The translations under genes were made by a program, and so were the position numbers. A stretch of 45,448 nucleotides of DNA. Source: Acidimicrobiia bacterium (GTDB taxonomy: Bacteria; Actinomycetota; Acidimicrobiia; UBA5794; JAOTWH01). Under the pieces are notes generated by a model. The model saw nothing but the letters and a program-made list of their open reading frames with translations, made no database searches and had not been told where the DNA came from. Of the stretch, positions 8,318 to 16,063 are shown piece after piece; the stretch's first letter is position 1, and every line of letters begins with the position of its first letter. The stretch spans positions 1 to 45,448 of the forward strand of contig JAOTWH010000001.1 of the NCBI GenBank assembly GCA_029863035.1, in the 5' to 3' direction.

Positions 8318-10378
8318 GTGATCTCCAAGTACCTCAAACGACTGATCCCGCGAACGCGCAACGCCCGAATAGCAGCCTCTATTGGGGCAGTTCCGCTTGG
8401 CCTGCTGGTCTTGCTGCTGCTCATCTTCGGCTTCGACCGGTTCTTGCACCGTGGCGAAGTCCTCAGAAATGTGACCCTGGCCGGTGTCCCCCTTTCAGGC
8501 CTCGACGAAGATGGGGTTCGTGACGCGGTCGCCGATCTGGAAACAGAGCTCACTGCCACACCAGCGATATTCATGGTCAACGATCAGCAATTCGTGCTCG
8601 ATCCCGAAACCGTGGATCTCACCATCGACACCGACGCGGTGGTTGCCGAAGCTATGGCCACCGGGCGCCAGGGCGGTCCGGTTCGACGACTCGGTGACTG
8701 GCTGCGACAGCTGCGCACCGAACGCGAGGTCGAGTTCGCCGTATCGATCGATGACACGGCCCTGGGCGAGGTTTTCGAAGCCTGGGAAGAAACGGCCATC
8801 GAAGCTCGTGCCTTCAACGGAGCCGTGCTGGTGGTGGATGGAACTGCAGTAGCCGACTATCCGATGAGAGGCCTGGCCATCGATCGCGAGTCGTCGCCGG
8901 TGCTCGTACTCGAGAGCCTGTCGCAACGCAATCGCTCCGCGGTGGAGATCCCATTAGCCGTCGTCGAGCCTGCTCTGGCAGAAGCCGACATCGACGACGC
9001 GGTACAGGAGGCGAATGTCGCTATCACGGGCAACCTCGAGCTGAGCCGAACAGCCAGAGAGGTGCGCTCAGTCACATTCACCCAAGCCCAGCTCGCTGCT
9101 GCCCTGGTGTCGAGTTTCGAGACAGATCCACCGCGAATCGAGCTGGGCTTCGATCCAGATGTCATCGACCAGTTCCTTGGCCCGCTGCGGGCCGAACTCG
9201 AGGATCCGCCAACGGACGCCGAGTTCCGCATCAACGATGACCTCACGGTCACACTCGTGCCGAGCGAGGCAGGGACGGTGCTTGACTCAGCCGAGGTGGC
9301 AACCGCGCTCTACCAGGCCGCGCTGACCGAGTCGCGTCGCGGCGTTTTGCCTGTGGTCGAAGGCGCCCAGCCGCAGTTCACAACCGAGGCAGCCCAGGCG
9401 ATGATGCCGATCGAGTTGGTATCGGAGTTCACCACCAAGCACAACTGTTGTGAGAATCGGGTCTCCAACATCCAGCTGATGGCCGACCTCATCGACCGTC
9501 ACATCGTCCAACCGGGCGAAACGTTCTCGCTGAACGAATTCATCGGTCGACGCACTCTTGACAAGGGGTTCCTCAACGCGCCCATGATCCAGGGCGGTGA
9601 GCTGATCGATGATGTCGGCGGCGGAGTTAGCCAGTTCGCCACCACCATGTTCAACGCCGTGTTCTGGGGCGGCTACGAAGACATCGAACACACCCCCCAC
9701 TCCATCTACATCAGCCGCTACCCGCGACTGATCGAGGCCACGGTGTCATGGCCCCGACCCGATCTTGTTTGGCGCAACAACACCGATGCCATCGTGATAA
9801 TCGATACCGCTCACACCGACACCTCGATAACCGTTCGCTTCTTCGGCAACAACGATGGGCTCGAGGTCGGTTCTTTCGTCGGCGAACCGTTCAACTTCAC
9901 TGAAGCCGTCACCACATACGAGGTGAACCCCGAGGTGGCTCCCGGAACGGAACAGATCATCTCCGGAGGATCGGGTGGATACACGGTGACCGGAAAGCGG
10001 ATCCTGACCTATCGCGACGGGTCAGTCGTCGAGGAAGACCTCATCCACCGCTACCGCGGCGAGCTACGCAAGATCGAGGTGCATCCATGCAACATGCCGG
10101 GTGTCACCAACGTGGTGTGCCCCTTGCCGGTGCCTCCGCTGGGTGGCCTGACGGCAGAAGCCGCTCAGGCGACCTTGGCGGCAGTCGGCTTCTTCATGTC
10201 CATACAGGGAACCGTGCCCGTGAGCGCCGAGAGTGGACTCAATGGTCTCGTCGCCCAGATGTCAGAAGAGAAGTTCGCCGACCCCGGAGCGGTTATCTCG
10301 GTGTGGATAGGCGAGGCTCCAACTGCTCCCCCGACGACCATTCCGTCAACTAGTACCACCACGACGACTGTCCCCTAG
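8318..10378 (+). CDS. VanW family envelope protein with PASTA-like C-terminal domain
   Basis: 686 residues. One N-terminal membrane anchor at about residues 21-42 (IAASIGAVPLGLLVLLLLIF) places the rest outside the membrane. It is followed by two repeats of the putative peptidoglycan-binding domain seen in YoaR/VanW proteins, then the VanW domain proper (NIQLMADLIDRHIVQPGETFSLNEF ... GGGVSQFATTMFNAVFWGGYE ... HSIYISRYP). A segment near 600-660 (PPLGGLTAEAAQATLAAVGF) resembles a PASTA domain, and the tail is Pro/Thr-rich. Such proteins are linked to the cell wall, but their enzymatic role is not settled, and the name does not imply vancomycin resistance. The start is GTG. The 3' end overlaps the convergent 98-residue gene by four bases. 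Confidence 0.92.
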   Translation: MISKYLKRLIPRTRNARIAASIGAVPLGLLVLLLLIFGFDRFLHRGEVLRNVTLAGVPLSGLDEDGVRDAVADLETELTATPAIFMVNDQQFVLDPETVDLTIDTDAVVAEAMATGRQGGPVRRLGDWLRQLRTEREVEFAVSIDDTALGEVFEAWEETAIEARAFNGAVLVVDGTAVADYPMRGLAIDRESSPVLVLESLSQRNRSAVEIPLAVVEPALAEADIDDAVQEANVAITGNLELSRTAREVRSVTFTQAQLAAALVSSFETDPPRIELGFDPDVIDQFLGPLRAELEDPPTDAEFRINDDLTVTLVPSEAGTVLDSAEVATALYQAALTESRRGVLPVVEGAQPQFTTEAAQAMMPIELVSEFTTKHNCCENRVSNIQLMADLIDRHIVQPGETFSLNEFIGRRTLDKGFLNAPMIQGGELIDDVGGGVSQFATTMFNAVFWGGYEDIEHTPHSIYISRYPRLIEATVSWPRPDLVWRNNTDAIVIIDTAHTDTSITVRFFGNNDGLEVGSFVGEPFNFTEAVTTYEVNPEVAPGTEQIISGGSGGYTVTGKRILTYRDGSVVEEDLIHRYRGELRKIEVHPCNMPGVTNVVCPLPVPPLGGLTAEAAQATLAAVGFFMSIQGTVPVSAESGLNGLVAQMSEEKFADPGAVISVWIGEAPTAPPTTIPSTSTTTTTVP

Positions 10379-10671
10379 GGACGATAGAAGAGGAAGAAGT
10401 CCTCGATCACCGACGAGGTGACGGCCAACGACTCTTGGTCCCACCCCCCGGCTCGTTGCATCGTGATGGCATTCGATGCTGCGAATATGTGCGCCACGGA
10501 GCCGTCCGCCTCGAACAGCCTGCGTGCCAGTTGGCCTGGGAACGTCGGCGACGCCTCGGCCTCGCTCTGGGTGGCGAACTGCTGGCCGTCTTGGCCGGAG
10601 ATCGTGCGGTCTGTATCGAACACCGCTACCTCTCCGATCGCAGTGGCTTCCACTTCGATTGCTTGTCCCAC
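10375..10671 (-). CDS. Small hypothetical protein downstream of pyruvate kinase
   Basis: 98 residues, GTG start. I do not recognise the family. It begins 16 bases after the pyk stop on the same strand and overlaps the end of the convergent VanW gene by four bases, so it fills the gap exactly, which argues for a real gene. The sequence is acidic, rich in Ala/Glu/Gln, and has no cysteine, signal peptide or membrane segment. The pattern of alternating hydrophobic residues in the first 25 positions (IEVEATAIGEVAVFDTD) suggests beta strands. Function unknown. Confidence 0.6.
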   Translation of the reverse strand: MGQAIEVEATAIGEVAVFDTDRTISGQDGQQFATQSEAEASPTFPGQLARRLFEADGSVAHIFAASNAITMQRAGGWDQESLAVTSSVIEDFFLFYRP

Positions 10672-10687
10672 GGTGCGGTGACTCTAC

Positions 10688-12118
10688 CTATCTCTTCGGG
10701 GTGCCAGATATGCCAGAGCCGATGATGTGCAGCTTCAGGATGTTGGTCGATGCCGCCTGGTTGGGCGGGATACCGGCAACCATGGCGACGCCATCTCCTT
10801 CAGCGACCAGGCCATGTTCCAGGGCGGCGCGTGCGGCCGTTTCGATCATGTCGTCCGTCGAATCGAACCGCTCGATCCGGAGCGGCGTTACCCCCCAATA
10901 GAGAGCCATCTGTCGATAGGTATCTTCGATGGCGGTGAAGGCGATGATGCGAGCGGCAGGGCGGTATTTCGAGATGAGCCGGGCAGTGCTCCCCGATTCC
11001 GTGAACGCCAGGATCGCCCCGAGCTCGAGGCTCTCTGCAGCATCTACACAGGCCTTGGCCACGGCCGAGGGGAAGGGCTGTTCCCTTTCCAGGAACGCAA
11101 CGCCCTGGTCGCGGTAATCGATGTCGCCCTCGACCTCTCGACAGATGACGTCCATCACCTTGACGGCTCGCACCGGGAACCTGCCAACGGCGGTCTCGGC
11201 CGACAGCATCACCGCGTCTGTACCGTCGATAACGGCGTTGGCCACGTCGGCCACCTCCGCTCGGGTGGGGCGAGGGCTGAGAGTCATCGATTCCAACATC
11301 TCCGTTGCTGTGATCGAGATCCGGCCGGAACGGTTGGCACGCGCGATGATGTCCTTCTGAACCATCGGCACTCGCTCCAGCGAGAGCTCGACACCGAGGT
11401 CTCCCCTGGCCACCATCACCCCAGCTGCCTCACTCATGATGTCGTCGAGGTGCTCATAGGCCAGCCCCCGCTCGATCTTGGCGATGACCGGCAACCCTCC
11501 TGCCAGTTTGCGCACGTTGCGGATGTCCTGGCCCGAAGTGACGAACGATGCGGCGATAATGTCGACTCCGAGTTCAGCTCCGAACTCGAGATCCCGTTCG
11601 TCTTTGCTGGTGACCGTCGGCAGGTCGAGACGAGTGTCGGGGAACGAAACGCCTTTATGACCGGTGAGGGTGCCCCCCTCGAGGACCCGGGCCTTGATCT
11701 CGCCCCCCGCCACCGATACGACCTCGAACCGCAAAAGCCCGTCGGCCATGAGGACACGATGCCCCACGTCAAGCCCAACGGCCGCGTCGAGTAGATCCAC
11801 GAATATCTCGCCAGGCTGGGCTTCGCCGTCACCATGCCGAAGTGTCACCTCGTCGCCTTCGGCCAGCTCAACCGCATCCCCGGCGAATGTGCCCGAGCGG
11901 ATCCGAGGGCCCTGGATGTCCTGCAGCAGAGCCACGGCGCGGCCTTGGTCCTCGCTCGCCTCACGCAGCCATCCAGCGAAAGCGCGATGGGCGTCGTAGT
12001 CGCCATGAGAGAAATTGAGCCGTGCCACGTCCATGCCGGCAGCAACGAGCTCTTCCACGCCTTCGCGCGATGCACACGCAGGTCCCAGCGTGGCGATGAT
12101 CTTGGTTTTGCGGATCAA
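10688..12118 (-). CDS. pyk: Pyruvate kinase
   Basis: 476 residues, normal length. It converts phosphoenolpyruvate and ADP to pyruvate and ATP in glycolysis. The N-terminus has the KTKIIATLGPA strand and the ARLNFSHG substrate/K+ motif; the active-site helix reads IAKIERGLAY, and the signature ITATEMLESM (usual ATQMLESM) contains Glu in place of Gln. The C-terminal allosteric domain is present (FTESGSTARLISKYRP). The start is TTG at 12118: it gives the normal N-terminus, and TACCCT lies seven bases upstream. It is divergent from the DUF72 gene across only 44 bases. PEP carboxylase, which competes for the same substrate, is also in this window. Confidence 0.97.
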   Translation of the reverse strand: MIRKTKIIATLGPACASREGVEELVAAGMDVARLNFSHGDYDAHRAFAGWLREASEDQGRAVALLQDIQGPRIRSGTFAGDAVELAEGDEVTLRHGDGEAQPGEIFVDLLDAAVGLDVGHRVLMADGLLRFEVVSVAGGEIKARVLEGGTLTGHKGVSFPDTRLDLPTVTSKDERDLEFGAELGVDIIAASFVTSGQDIRNVRKLAGGLPVIAKIERGLAYEHLDDIMSEAAGVMVARGDLGVELSLERVPMVQKDIIARANRSGRISITATEMLESMTLSPRPTRAEVADVANAVIDGTDAVMLSAETAVGRFPVRAVKVMDVICREVEGDIDYRDQGVAFLEREQPFPSAVAKACVDAAESLELGAILAFTESGSTARLISKYRPAARIIAFTAIEDTYRQMALYWGVTPLRIERFDSTDDMIETAARAALEHGLVAEGDGVAMVAGIPPNQAASTNILKLHIIGSGISGTPKR

Positions 12119-12125
12119 GAGCGCA

Positions 12126-12131
12126 AGGGTA
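12126..12131 (-). promoter_or_regulatory. Leaderless -10 box for pyk
   Basis: TACCCT on the minus strand, seven bases before the TTG start at 12118. It shares a 44-base divergent region with the promoter of the DUF72 gene. Confidence 0.5.
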
Positions 12132-12150
12132 CCGGCGGGGCTTTGGGCGG

Positions 12151-12156
12151 TAGCGT
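12151..12156 (+). promoter_or_regulatory. Leaderless -10 box for the DUF72 gene
   Basis: TAGCGT followed by CACCAC and ATG at 12163 (spacing six). Confidence 0.55.
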
Positions 12157-12162
12157 CACCAC

Positions 12163-12834
12163 ATGATCCACGTTGGCACCTCAGGGTGGTCCTATCCCGA
12201 GTGGAAGTCGTCGTTCTACGGAGGGATCCCTCAGCGTCGCTGGCTGGAGCATTACGCCTCCGTCTTCACCGCAGTCGAGGCCCACATGACCGCGCGCCGC
12301 AGCATCACCGTTTCTGTTGCGGAAAAGTGGACATCGGCTGTACCGAAGGGATTCCGTTTCGCCACCAAGGCGCCACCCTGGGCTGCAGCCAAACAAGACG
12401 ACCTACCTCAGCGAGCCGAGCGCTTCGCCACCTCACTGGCGCCGCTTGGCCAACATGTGGGTCCTGTTCTCTTGGTGCCGCCGTTTAAACGTGACGAAAA
12501 TGCCCTGCAGGCGTTGCTCGGCGTCTGGCCGAGAAACCTGCAGATCGCACTCGAGCTGCGTCACGACAGCTGGGCGAAATCAAACGCTCCCAAGATCGCG
12601 GCGGAGTACGGGGTTGCGCTTGTGACGGTCGATCGCCAAGAAACAACGGGCCCTCTTGCACTCACCGCCGATCATGCCTACATCCGTTTGAGGCGCGACT
12701 CCTATCGAAGCACCGAGCTCAAGCGCTGGGCTGAGGACATCCGCCGGCTCGGAGCGGACACCACCTGGGTCTTCGTACGCCATGGCGAGGACGCGCCCGC
12801 CATCGCCGCCGACCTCCACGAGCTCGTGGCATGA
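12163..12834 (+). CDS. DUF72 (YecE-like) family protein
   Basis: 223 residues, a TIM-barrel-like family of unknown function. Diagnostic parts are the start IHVGTSGWSYPEWKSSFY, the RFATKAPPWAA segment, LVPPFKRDE, and near the end YIRLRRDS ... WVFVRHGEDAPAIAAD (the usual relatives read YVRFHG and FNNH). Two conserved spots are altered: the usual VEINSTFYRLP stretch reads VEAHMTARRS, and the C-terminal asparagine/histidine motif is not canonical. It may therefore be a divergent subgroup with changed or lost activity. ATG start with a leaderless promoter. It is divergent from pyk, and the VOC gene follows 31 bases later. Confidence 0.85.
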   Translation: MIHVGTSGWSYPEWKSSFYGGIPQRRWLEHYASVFTAVEAHMTARRSITVSVAEKWTSAVPKGFRFATKAPPWAAAKQDDLPQRAERFATSLAPLGQHVGPVLLVPPFKRDENALQALLGVWPRNLQIALELRHDSWAKSNAPKIAAEYGVALVTVDRQETTGPLALTADHAYIRLRRDSYRSTELKRWAEDIRRLGADTTWVFVRHGEDAPAIAADLHELVA

Positions 12835-12851
12835 GGCGCAGCCAGCCCAGA

Positions 12852-12857
12852 TAGCCT
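12852..12857 (+). promoter_or_regulatory. Possible -10 box for the VOC gene
   Basis: TAGCCT, eight bases before the ATG at 12866. Spacing is slightly longer than in the best cases here. Confidence 0.35.
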
Positions 12858-12865
12858 GCCGGTCC

Positions 12866-13360
12866 ATGACATCCGACCTCACCGGCATCGTGGAGAGGCT
12901 CGACCATGTGGCCGTCGGCGTGAACGATCTGGCTTCGTTCCTGCCACTGGTGGAGCTGATGGGGGGCAGCCTGAGCACCGGAGGCGACAACATCGCCGAT
13001 GGGTTCCGGTGGAGCCAATTCGATCTGCCAGGAGGAAGCAAGTTGGAAGTGATCCAGCCTCTCGACCCTGAAGACGACGCCCACTTCTTGGTCCGCTTCC
13101 TAAGCGAGCGCGGCCCAGGGGTGCATCACCTGACCTTCAAAGTCACCGACCTGCTCGAAGCGGTCGACAAAGCCGAAGCACTCGGGTTCGAGGTGGTTGG
13201 TGTCAGCACCGACGGCTGGTGGAAAGAGGCGTTCCTCAGGCCTCGCAGCGCCCATGGCGTGCTGGTGCAACTGGCCCAATGGGACGAGTGGCAAGACGGA
13301 CGGCAGGGTGACGTCACCATCGATCAGGTTCTGTCGGGCGCTATCCGCTTCAACGAGTGA
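12866..13360 (+). CDS. VOC (glyoxalase-like) superfamily protein, possibly methylmalonyl-CoA epimerase-like
   Basis: 164 residues with the paired beta-alpha-beta-beta-beta modules of the vicinal-oxygen-chelate fold. The first module begins RLDHVAVGVNDLASFLPLV, which supplies the first metal-ligand histidine. The second contains GPGVHHLTFKVTDLLEAV, and Glu residues occur near the module ends (KLEVIQPL; VLVQLAQW has Gln instead). The arrangement is closest to methylmalonyl-CoA epimerases, but the last ligand position is Gln rather than Glu, so the substrate is left open. The start at 12866 is chosen over an open extension to 12782 because it gives the normal N-terminus. It overlaps the next gene (cofC) by GTGA, so they are co-translated. 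Confidence 0.85.
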   Translation: MTSDLTGIVERLDHVAVGVNDLASFLPLVELMGGSLSTGGDNIADGFRWSQFDLPGGSKLEVIQPLDPEDDAHFLVRFLSERGPGVHHLTFKVTDLLEAVDKAEALGFEVVGVSTDGWWKEAFLRPRSAHGVLVQLAQWDEWQDGRQGDVTIDQVLSGAIRFNE

Positions 13361-13959
13361 CGGTGCTTGGGGCGGTAGCCATCAAACCGTTCGGCGTCGC
13401 CAAAGTGCGACTCTCTTCGGTCCTCGATGCGCCAACCAGAGCACGAGTGGGCATGGCAGTCGCCGCGCACACATTGGCCGCTGTGACCGCGGGCGGCGCA
13501 ACGCCGGCCGTGGTCACCGGAAGCGACGACGTGGCAGGCTGGGCAACGCGCCTTGGCGCCACCGTCATCCGCGAAACTTCGCCAGGCCTCGACTCGGCAG
13601 CGGAGTCGGTCGTCGCGACAGCCGGTGGGCAGCCCTGGGCTGTGGTCCACGCCGACCTCCCCCTGGTAACGGGCGGCGAGATGGGTCGAGTAGTTGCGGC
13701 GCTAGCGACCCACAACAGCGTGCTTGCTCCGTCGGCCGATGGCGGGACCACGGTGGTGGCGTCTGTGTTGGACCGTTTCGAGTTCAGCTACGGCCCAGGG
13801 TCGTTCCGCCGACACCTGAGGTGGGCGACGCTGGCTGGGACGGTGGCTGTGGTCAGCCAGGCAGGAACAGCTCTCGATCTCGACACTCCACAGGACCTGG
13901 CAACGGCGCTGGCCCTGCCCTCGGCAAGATGGCTGTCCGAATTGGCTGAGTCGAGCTAA
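13357..13959 (+). CDS. cofC: Phospholactate/PEP guanylyltransferase (CofC/FbiD), coenzyme F420 biosynthesis
   Basis: 200 residues. The family transfers GMP from GTP to 2-phospholactate or phosphoenolpyruvate to make the side-chain precursor of the deazaflavin cofactor F420. Recognisable parts are the N-terminal AIKPFGVAKVRLS nucleotide-binding segment (usually PxxxxKxRL), HADLPLVT, the APSADGGTTVVA signature, YGPGSFRRHL, and LDLDTPQDLATAL at the end. Start GTG 13357 overlaps the upstream VOC stop. The 3' end overlaps the convergent ABC ATPase gene by four bases. The other F420 genes (fbiA, fbiB, fbiC) are not in the window. Confidence 0.88.
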   Translation: MTVLGAVAIKPFGVAKVRLSSVLDAPTRARVGMAVAAHTLAAVTAGGATPAVVTGSDDVAGWATRLGATVIRETSPGLDSAAESVVATAGGQPWAVVHADLPLVTGGEMGRVVAALATHNSVLAPSADGGTTVVASVLDRFEFSYGPGSFRRHLRWATLAGTVAVVSQAGTALDLDTPQDLATALALPSARWLSELAESS

Positions 13960-15158
13960 ACCCCGATGCGCGCGCCACTCGCCGGGTCGAAGAAATGCAG
14001 CTTGGAGGTGTCGACCACGAGCTTGAGACGATCACCACTTTTAACTGCCACATCCGAGCTAACCCGCGACTGGAACTTCAAGCCTTCGCTCGAAACAGGC
14101 TCGATGCCGACATCCTTCGCCAGTGCAGCGATATCGGATGTAACCACCGCAGGCACCGGCAGGAAGTAGTGCACGAAGGTCTCCGAGCCGAGCACCTCGG
14201 TGATGGTCACGTCGACCTCCATCGCGCGATCCTCATCGCCACCGCCAATGGTGAACTCCTCGAAGTCGCCGGGCCGCATTCCGATGATCAGATCGTCGCC
14301 CATCCTGTTCTCTATCCCGGGGTGACGTTCCAGCGCCCTGCGGTCGACCTTGAGTCGCTGCGGGCCAAAGGTTGCCCACACGTCTCCCCCCGAACTCTCC
14401 AGCCGCCCGTTGACCATGTTCATGGCCGGGCTGCCTATGAATCCAGCGACGAACAGGTTGGCGGGGTTATGGAACAGCTCGGCAGGCGACGCCACCTGTT
14501 GCAGGTTATTGGCCTCGGTCGCGGTCGGTGGCTTGAGGACCGCAACTCGGTGACCAAGCGTCATGGCCTCGATCTGATCGTGGGTGACATAAACAGTGGT
14601 TGTACCGAGCCTTGAGTGCAGGATCCCCAGCTCGGCGCGCATCTGCACCCTCAGCTTGGCATCGAGGTTGGAGAGCGGTTCGTCCATGAGGAAGGCTTTG
14701 GGCTCGCGCACGATGGCCCGGCCCATCGCTACCCGTTGGCGCTGACCTCCCGAGAGAGCCTTCGGCTTGCGGTCGAGCAGTTCTTCGATCTCGAGGATGC
14801 CGGCGGCTTCATTCACCCTGCGATCGATCTCGGCCTTGTCCATCTTGCGCAGTTTGAGGCCGAAGGCCATGTTGTCCCGCACGGTCATGTGTGGGTAGAG
14901 CGCGTAGTTCTGAAAGACCATGGCGATGTCGCGGTCCTTGGATGGGACATCGTTCACTAGTTGATCACCGATGTACAGCTTGCCTTCCGAAATGTCCTCC
15001 AGGCCTGCGATCATCCGCAAGACGGTCGACTTGCCGCAGCCGGATGGACCTACCAACACCAAGAATTCGCCGTCTTGGATCTCGAGGTCGATGTCGCCCA
15101 CGGCTCTTGTGCCGCCCGGGTAGATCTTGCCCAAGTCCTCAGTCGTAATCGAAGCCAC
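13956..15158 (-). CDS. ugpC: ABC transporter ATPase, UgpC/MsiK/SugC type (sugar importer)
   Basis: About 400 residues: an N-terminal ATPase domain with Walker A GPSGCGKST, a Q-loop, signature LSGGQRQRVAMGRAIVREP and Walker B FLMDEPLSNLDAK, then the C-terminal MOBE/OB regulatory domain typical of carbohydrate-importer ATPases. The start is set at GTG 15158, because GGGGAG lies five bases upstream; an in-frame GTG at 15164 is too close to that site. No permease or sugar-binding protein gene is adjacent, so it is probably a shared energising subunit serving several importers, as MsiK does in Streptomyces. Convergent with cofC. Confidence 0.94.
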   Translation of the reverse strand: MASITTEDLGKIYPGGTRAVGDIDLEIQDGEFLVLVGPSGCGKSTVLRMIAGLEDISEGKLYIGDQLVNDVPSKDRDIAMVFQNYALYPHMTVRDNMAFGLKLRKMDKAEIDRRVNEAAGILEIEELLDRKPKALSGGQRQRVAMGRAIVREPKAFLMDEPLSNLDAKLRVQMRAELGILHSRLGTTTVYVTHDQIEAMTLGHRVAVLKPPTATEANNLQQVASPAELFHNPANLFVAGFIGSPAMNMVNGRLESSGGDVWATFGPQRLKVDRRALERHPGIENRMGDDLIIGMRPGDFEEFTIGGGDEDRAMEVDVTITEVLGSETFVHYFLPVPAVVTSDIAALAKDVGIEPVSSEGLKFQSRVSSDVAVKSGDRLKLVVDTSKLHFFDPASGARIGV

Positions 15159-15224
15159 TGACACTCCCCGAATCGCCTATTGCCCTGACCCTACCAGAGG
15201 CGCTACAAAGTTGACCAACCGCGA

Positions 15225-15230
15225 TAATCT
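15225..15230 (+). promoter_or_regulatory. Leaderless -10 box for the SDR gene
   Basis: TAATCT, then GACCTC, then ATG at 15237 (spacing six). Confidence 0.55.
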
Positions 15231-15236
15231 GACCTC

Positions 15237-15944
15237 ATGGCCGATCCAGTTGCTGTGATCACGGGTGGAACGGGAGGCCTCGGGTCTGCGGTCGTGAAAC
15301 GACTAGCAGAGGGCGGTTTTCAACTTGCCGTCACCTACATAGTTCCAGAAGAGGGCGCCGCCCTGGAGGAGAGCATGGGCTTGTCCGAAGATCGCCTCAT
15401 GCTTCGCCGAGTTGATGTATCCGACCCCGAAGCCGTCAGCGACTTCTTCAAGCAAGCGGTGGCGACCTTCAGTTCGATCAACGTGGCCTGCTCTCTGGTT
15501 GGCGGATGGGCCGGGGGACGCGACGTCGAAGAGACCGACGACGTGCGCTTCGAACGAATGATCGACCTCAACCTGCGCTCCGCCTTCTACACAGCTCGGG
15601 CTGCCCTGCCTCATCTGCGAGACTCGGAATGGGGTCGACTGATCCTGGTCGGGAGTCGAGCCGGATTCGAGGCCCCCTCTGGCCAGGCGGCCTACAACAT
15701 CGCCAAGGCCGGCGTCGTGGCCCTGACCAAGACGGTGGCCAACGAGGTGCGCGACACCAACGTGACCGCCAACGCCGTTATTCCTGCCTTCATGGATACG
15801 GCGTCCAGCCGGGAAGCCATGCCGTTCGGCGACTTCATCGACTGGCCCAAGCCAGACGAGATAGCGGCGGTGGTCGAATTCCTGGCGTCGCCTGGGTCGG
15901 CCGTCATCAACGGCGCCGCCATCCCCACCTACGGCAAGGTGTAG
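15237..15944 (+). CDS. Short-chain dehydrogenase/reductase
   Basis: 235 residues, classical SDR size, NAD(P)-dependent oxidoreductase. The cofactor motif TGGTGGLG lies at the N-terminus (TGxxxGxG pattern), a conserved Asn in NLRSAFYTARA, Ser in LVGSRAG, and the catalytic YNIAK (Tyr-x-x-x-Lys). The C-terminus has VNGAAIPTYGK-like substrate-loop residues. No acidic residue after the second beta strand is clear, so NAD versus NADP preference is not called. Substrate unknown. It stands alone between divergent and co-directional neighbours, with its own leaderless promoter. Confidence 0.93.
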   Translation: MADPVAVITGGTGGLGSAVVKRLAEGGFQLAVTYIVPEEGAALEESMGLSEDRLMLRRVDVSDPEAVSDFFKQAVATFSSINVACSLVGGWAGGRDVEETDDVRFERMIDLNLRSAFYTARAALPHLRDSEWGRLILVGSRAGFEAPSGQAAYNIAKAGVVALTKTVANEVRDTNVTANAVIPAFMDTASSREAMPFGDFIDWPKPDEIAAVVEFLASPGSAVINGAAIPTYGKV

Positions 15945-16063
15945 CGAAGAAACCTCCGCGATCACAAGAGATGCTGCTCGGCCTCGACCACCGGAAGTGA
16001 CAAAGGACCCTGGAGACACCCCGGCCGAACGCTCACCCTGAGCGCAACGGAAGGGAGGGAGTC

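Noticed and set aside
10727..11794. 355-codon frame opposite pyruvate kinase
   Set aside because: Antisense shadow; pyk on the other strand has all family motifs.
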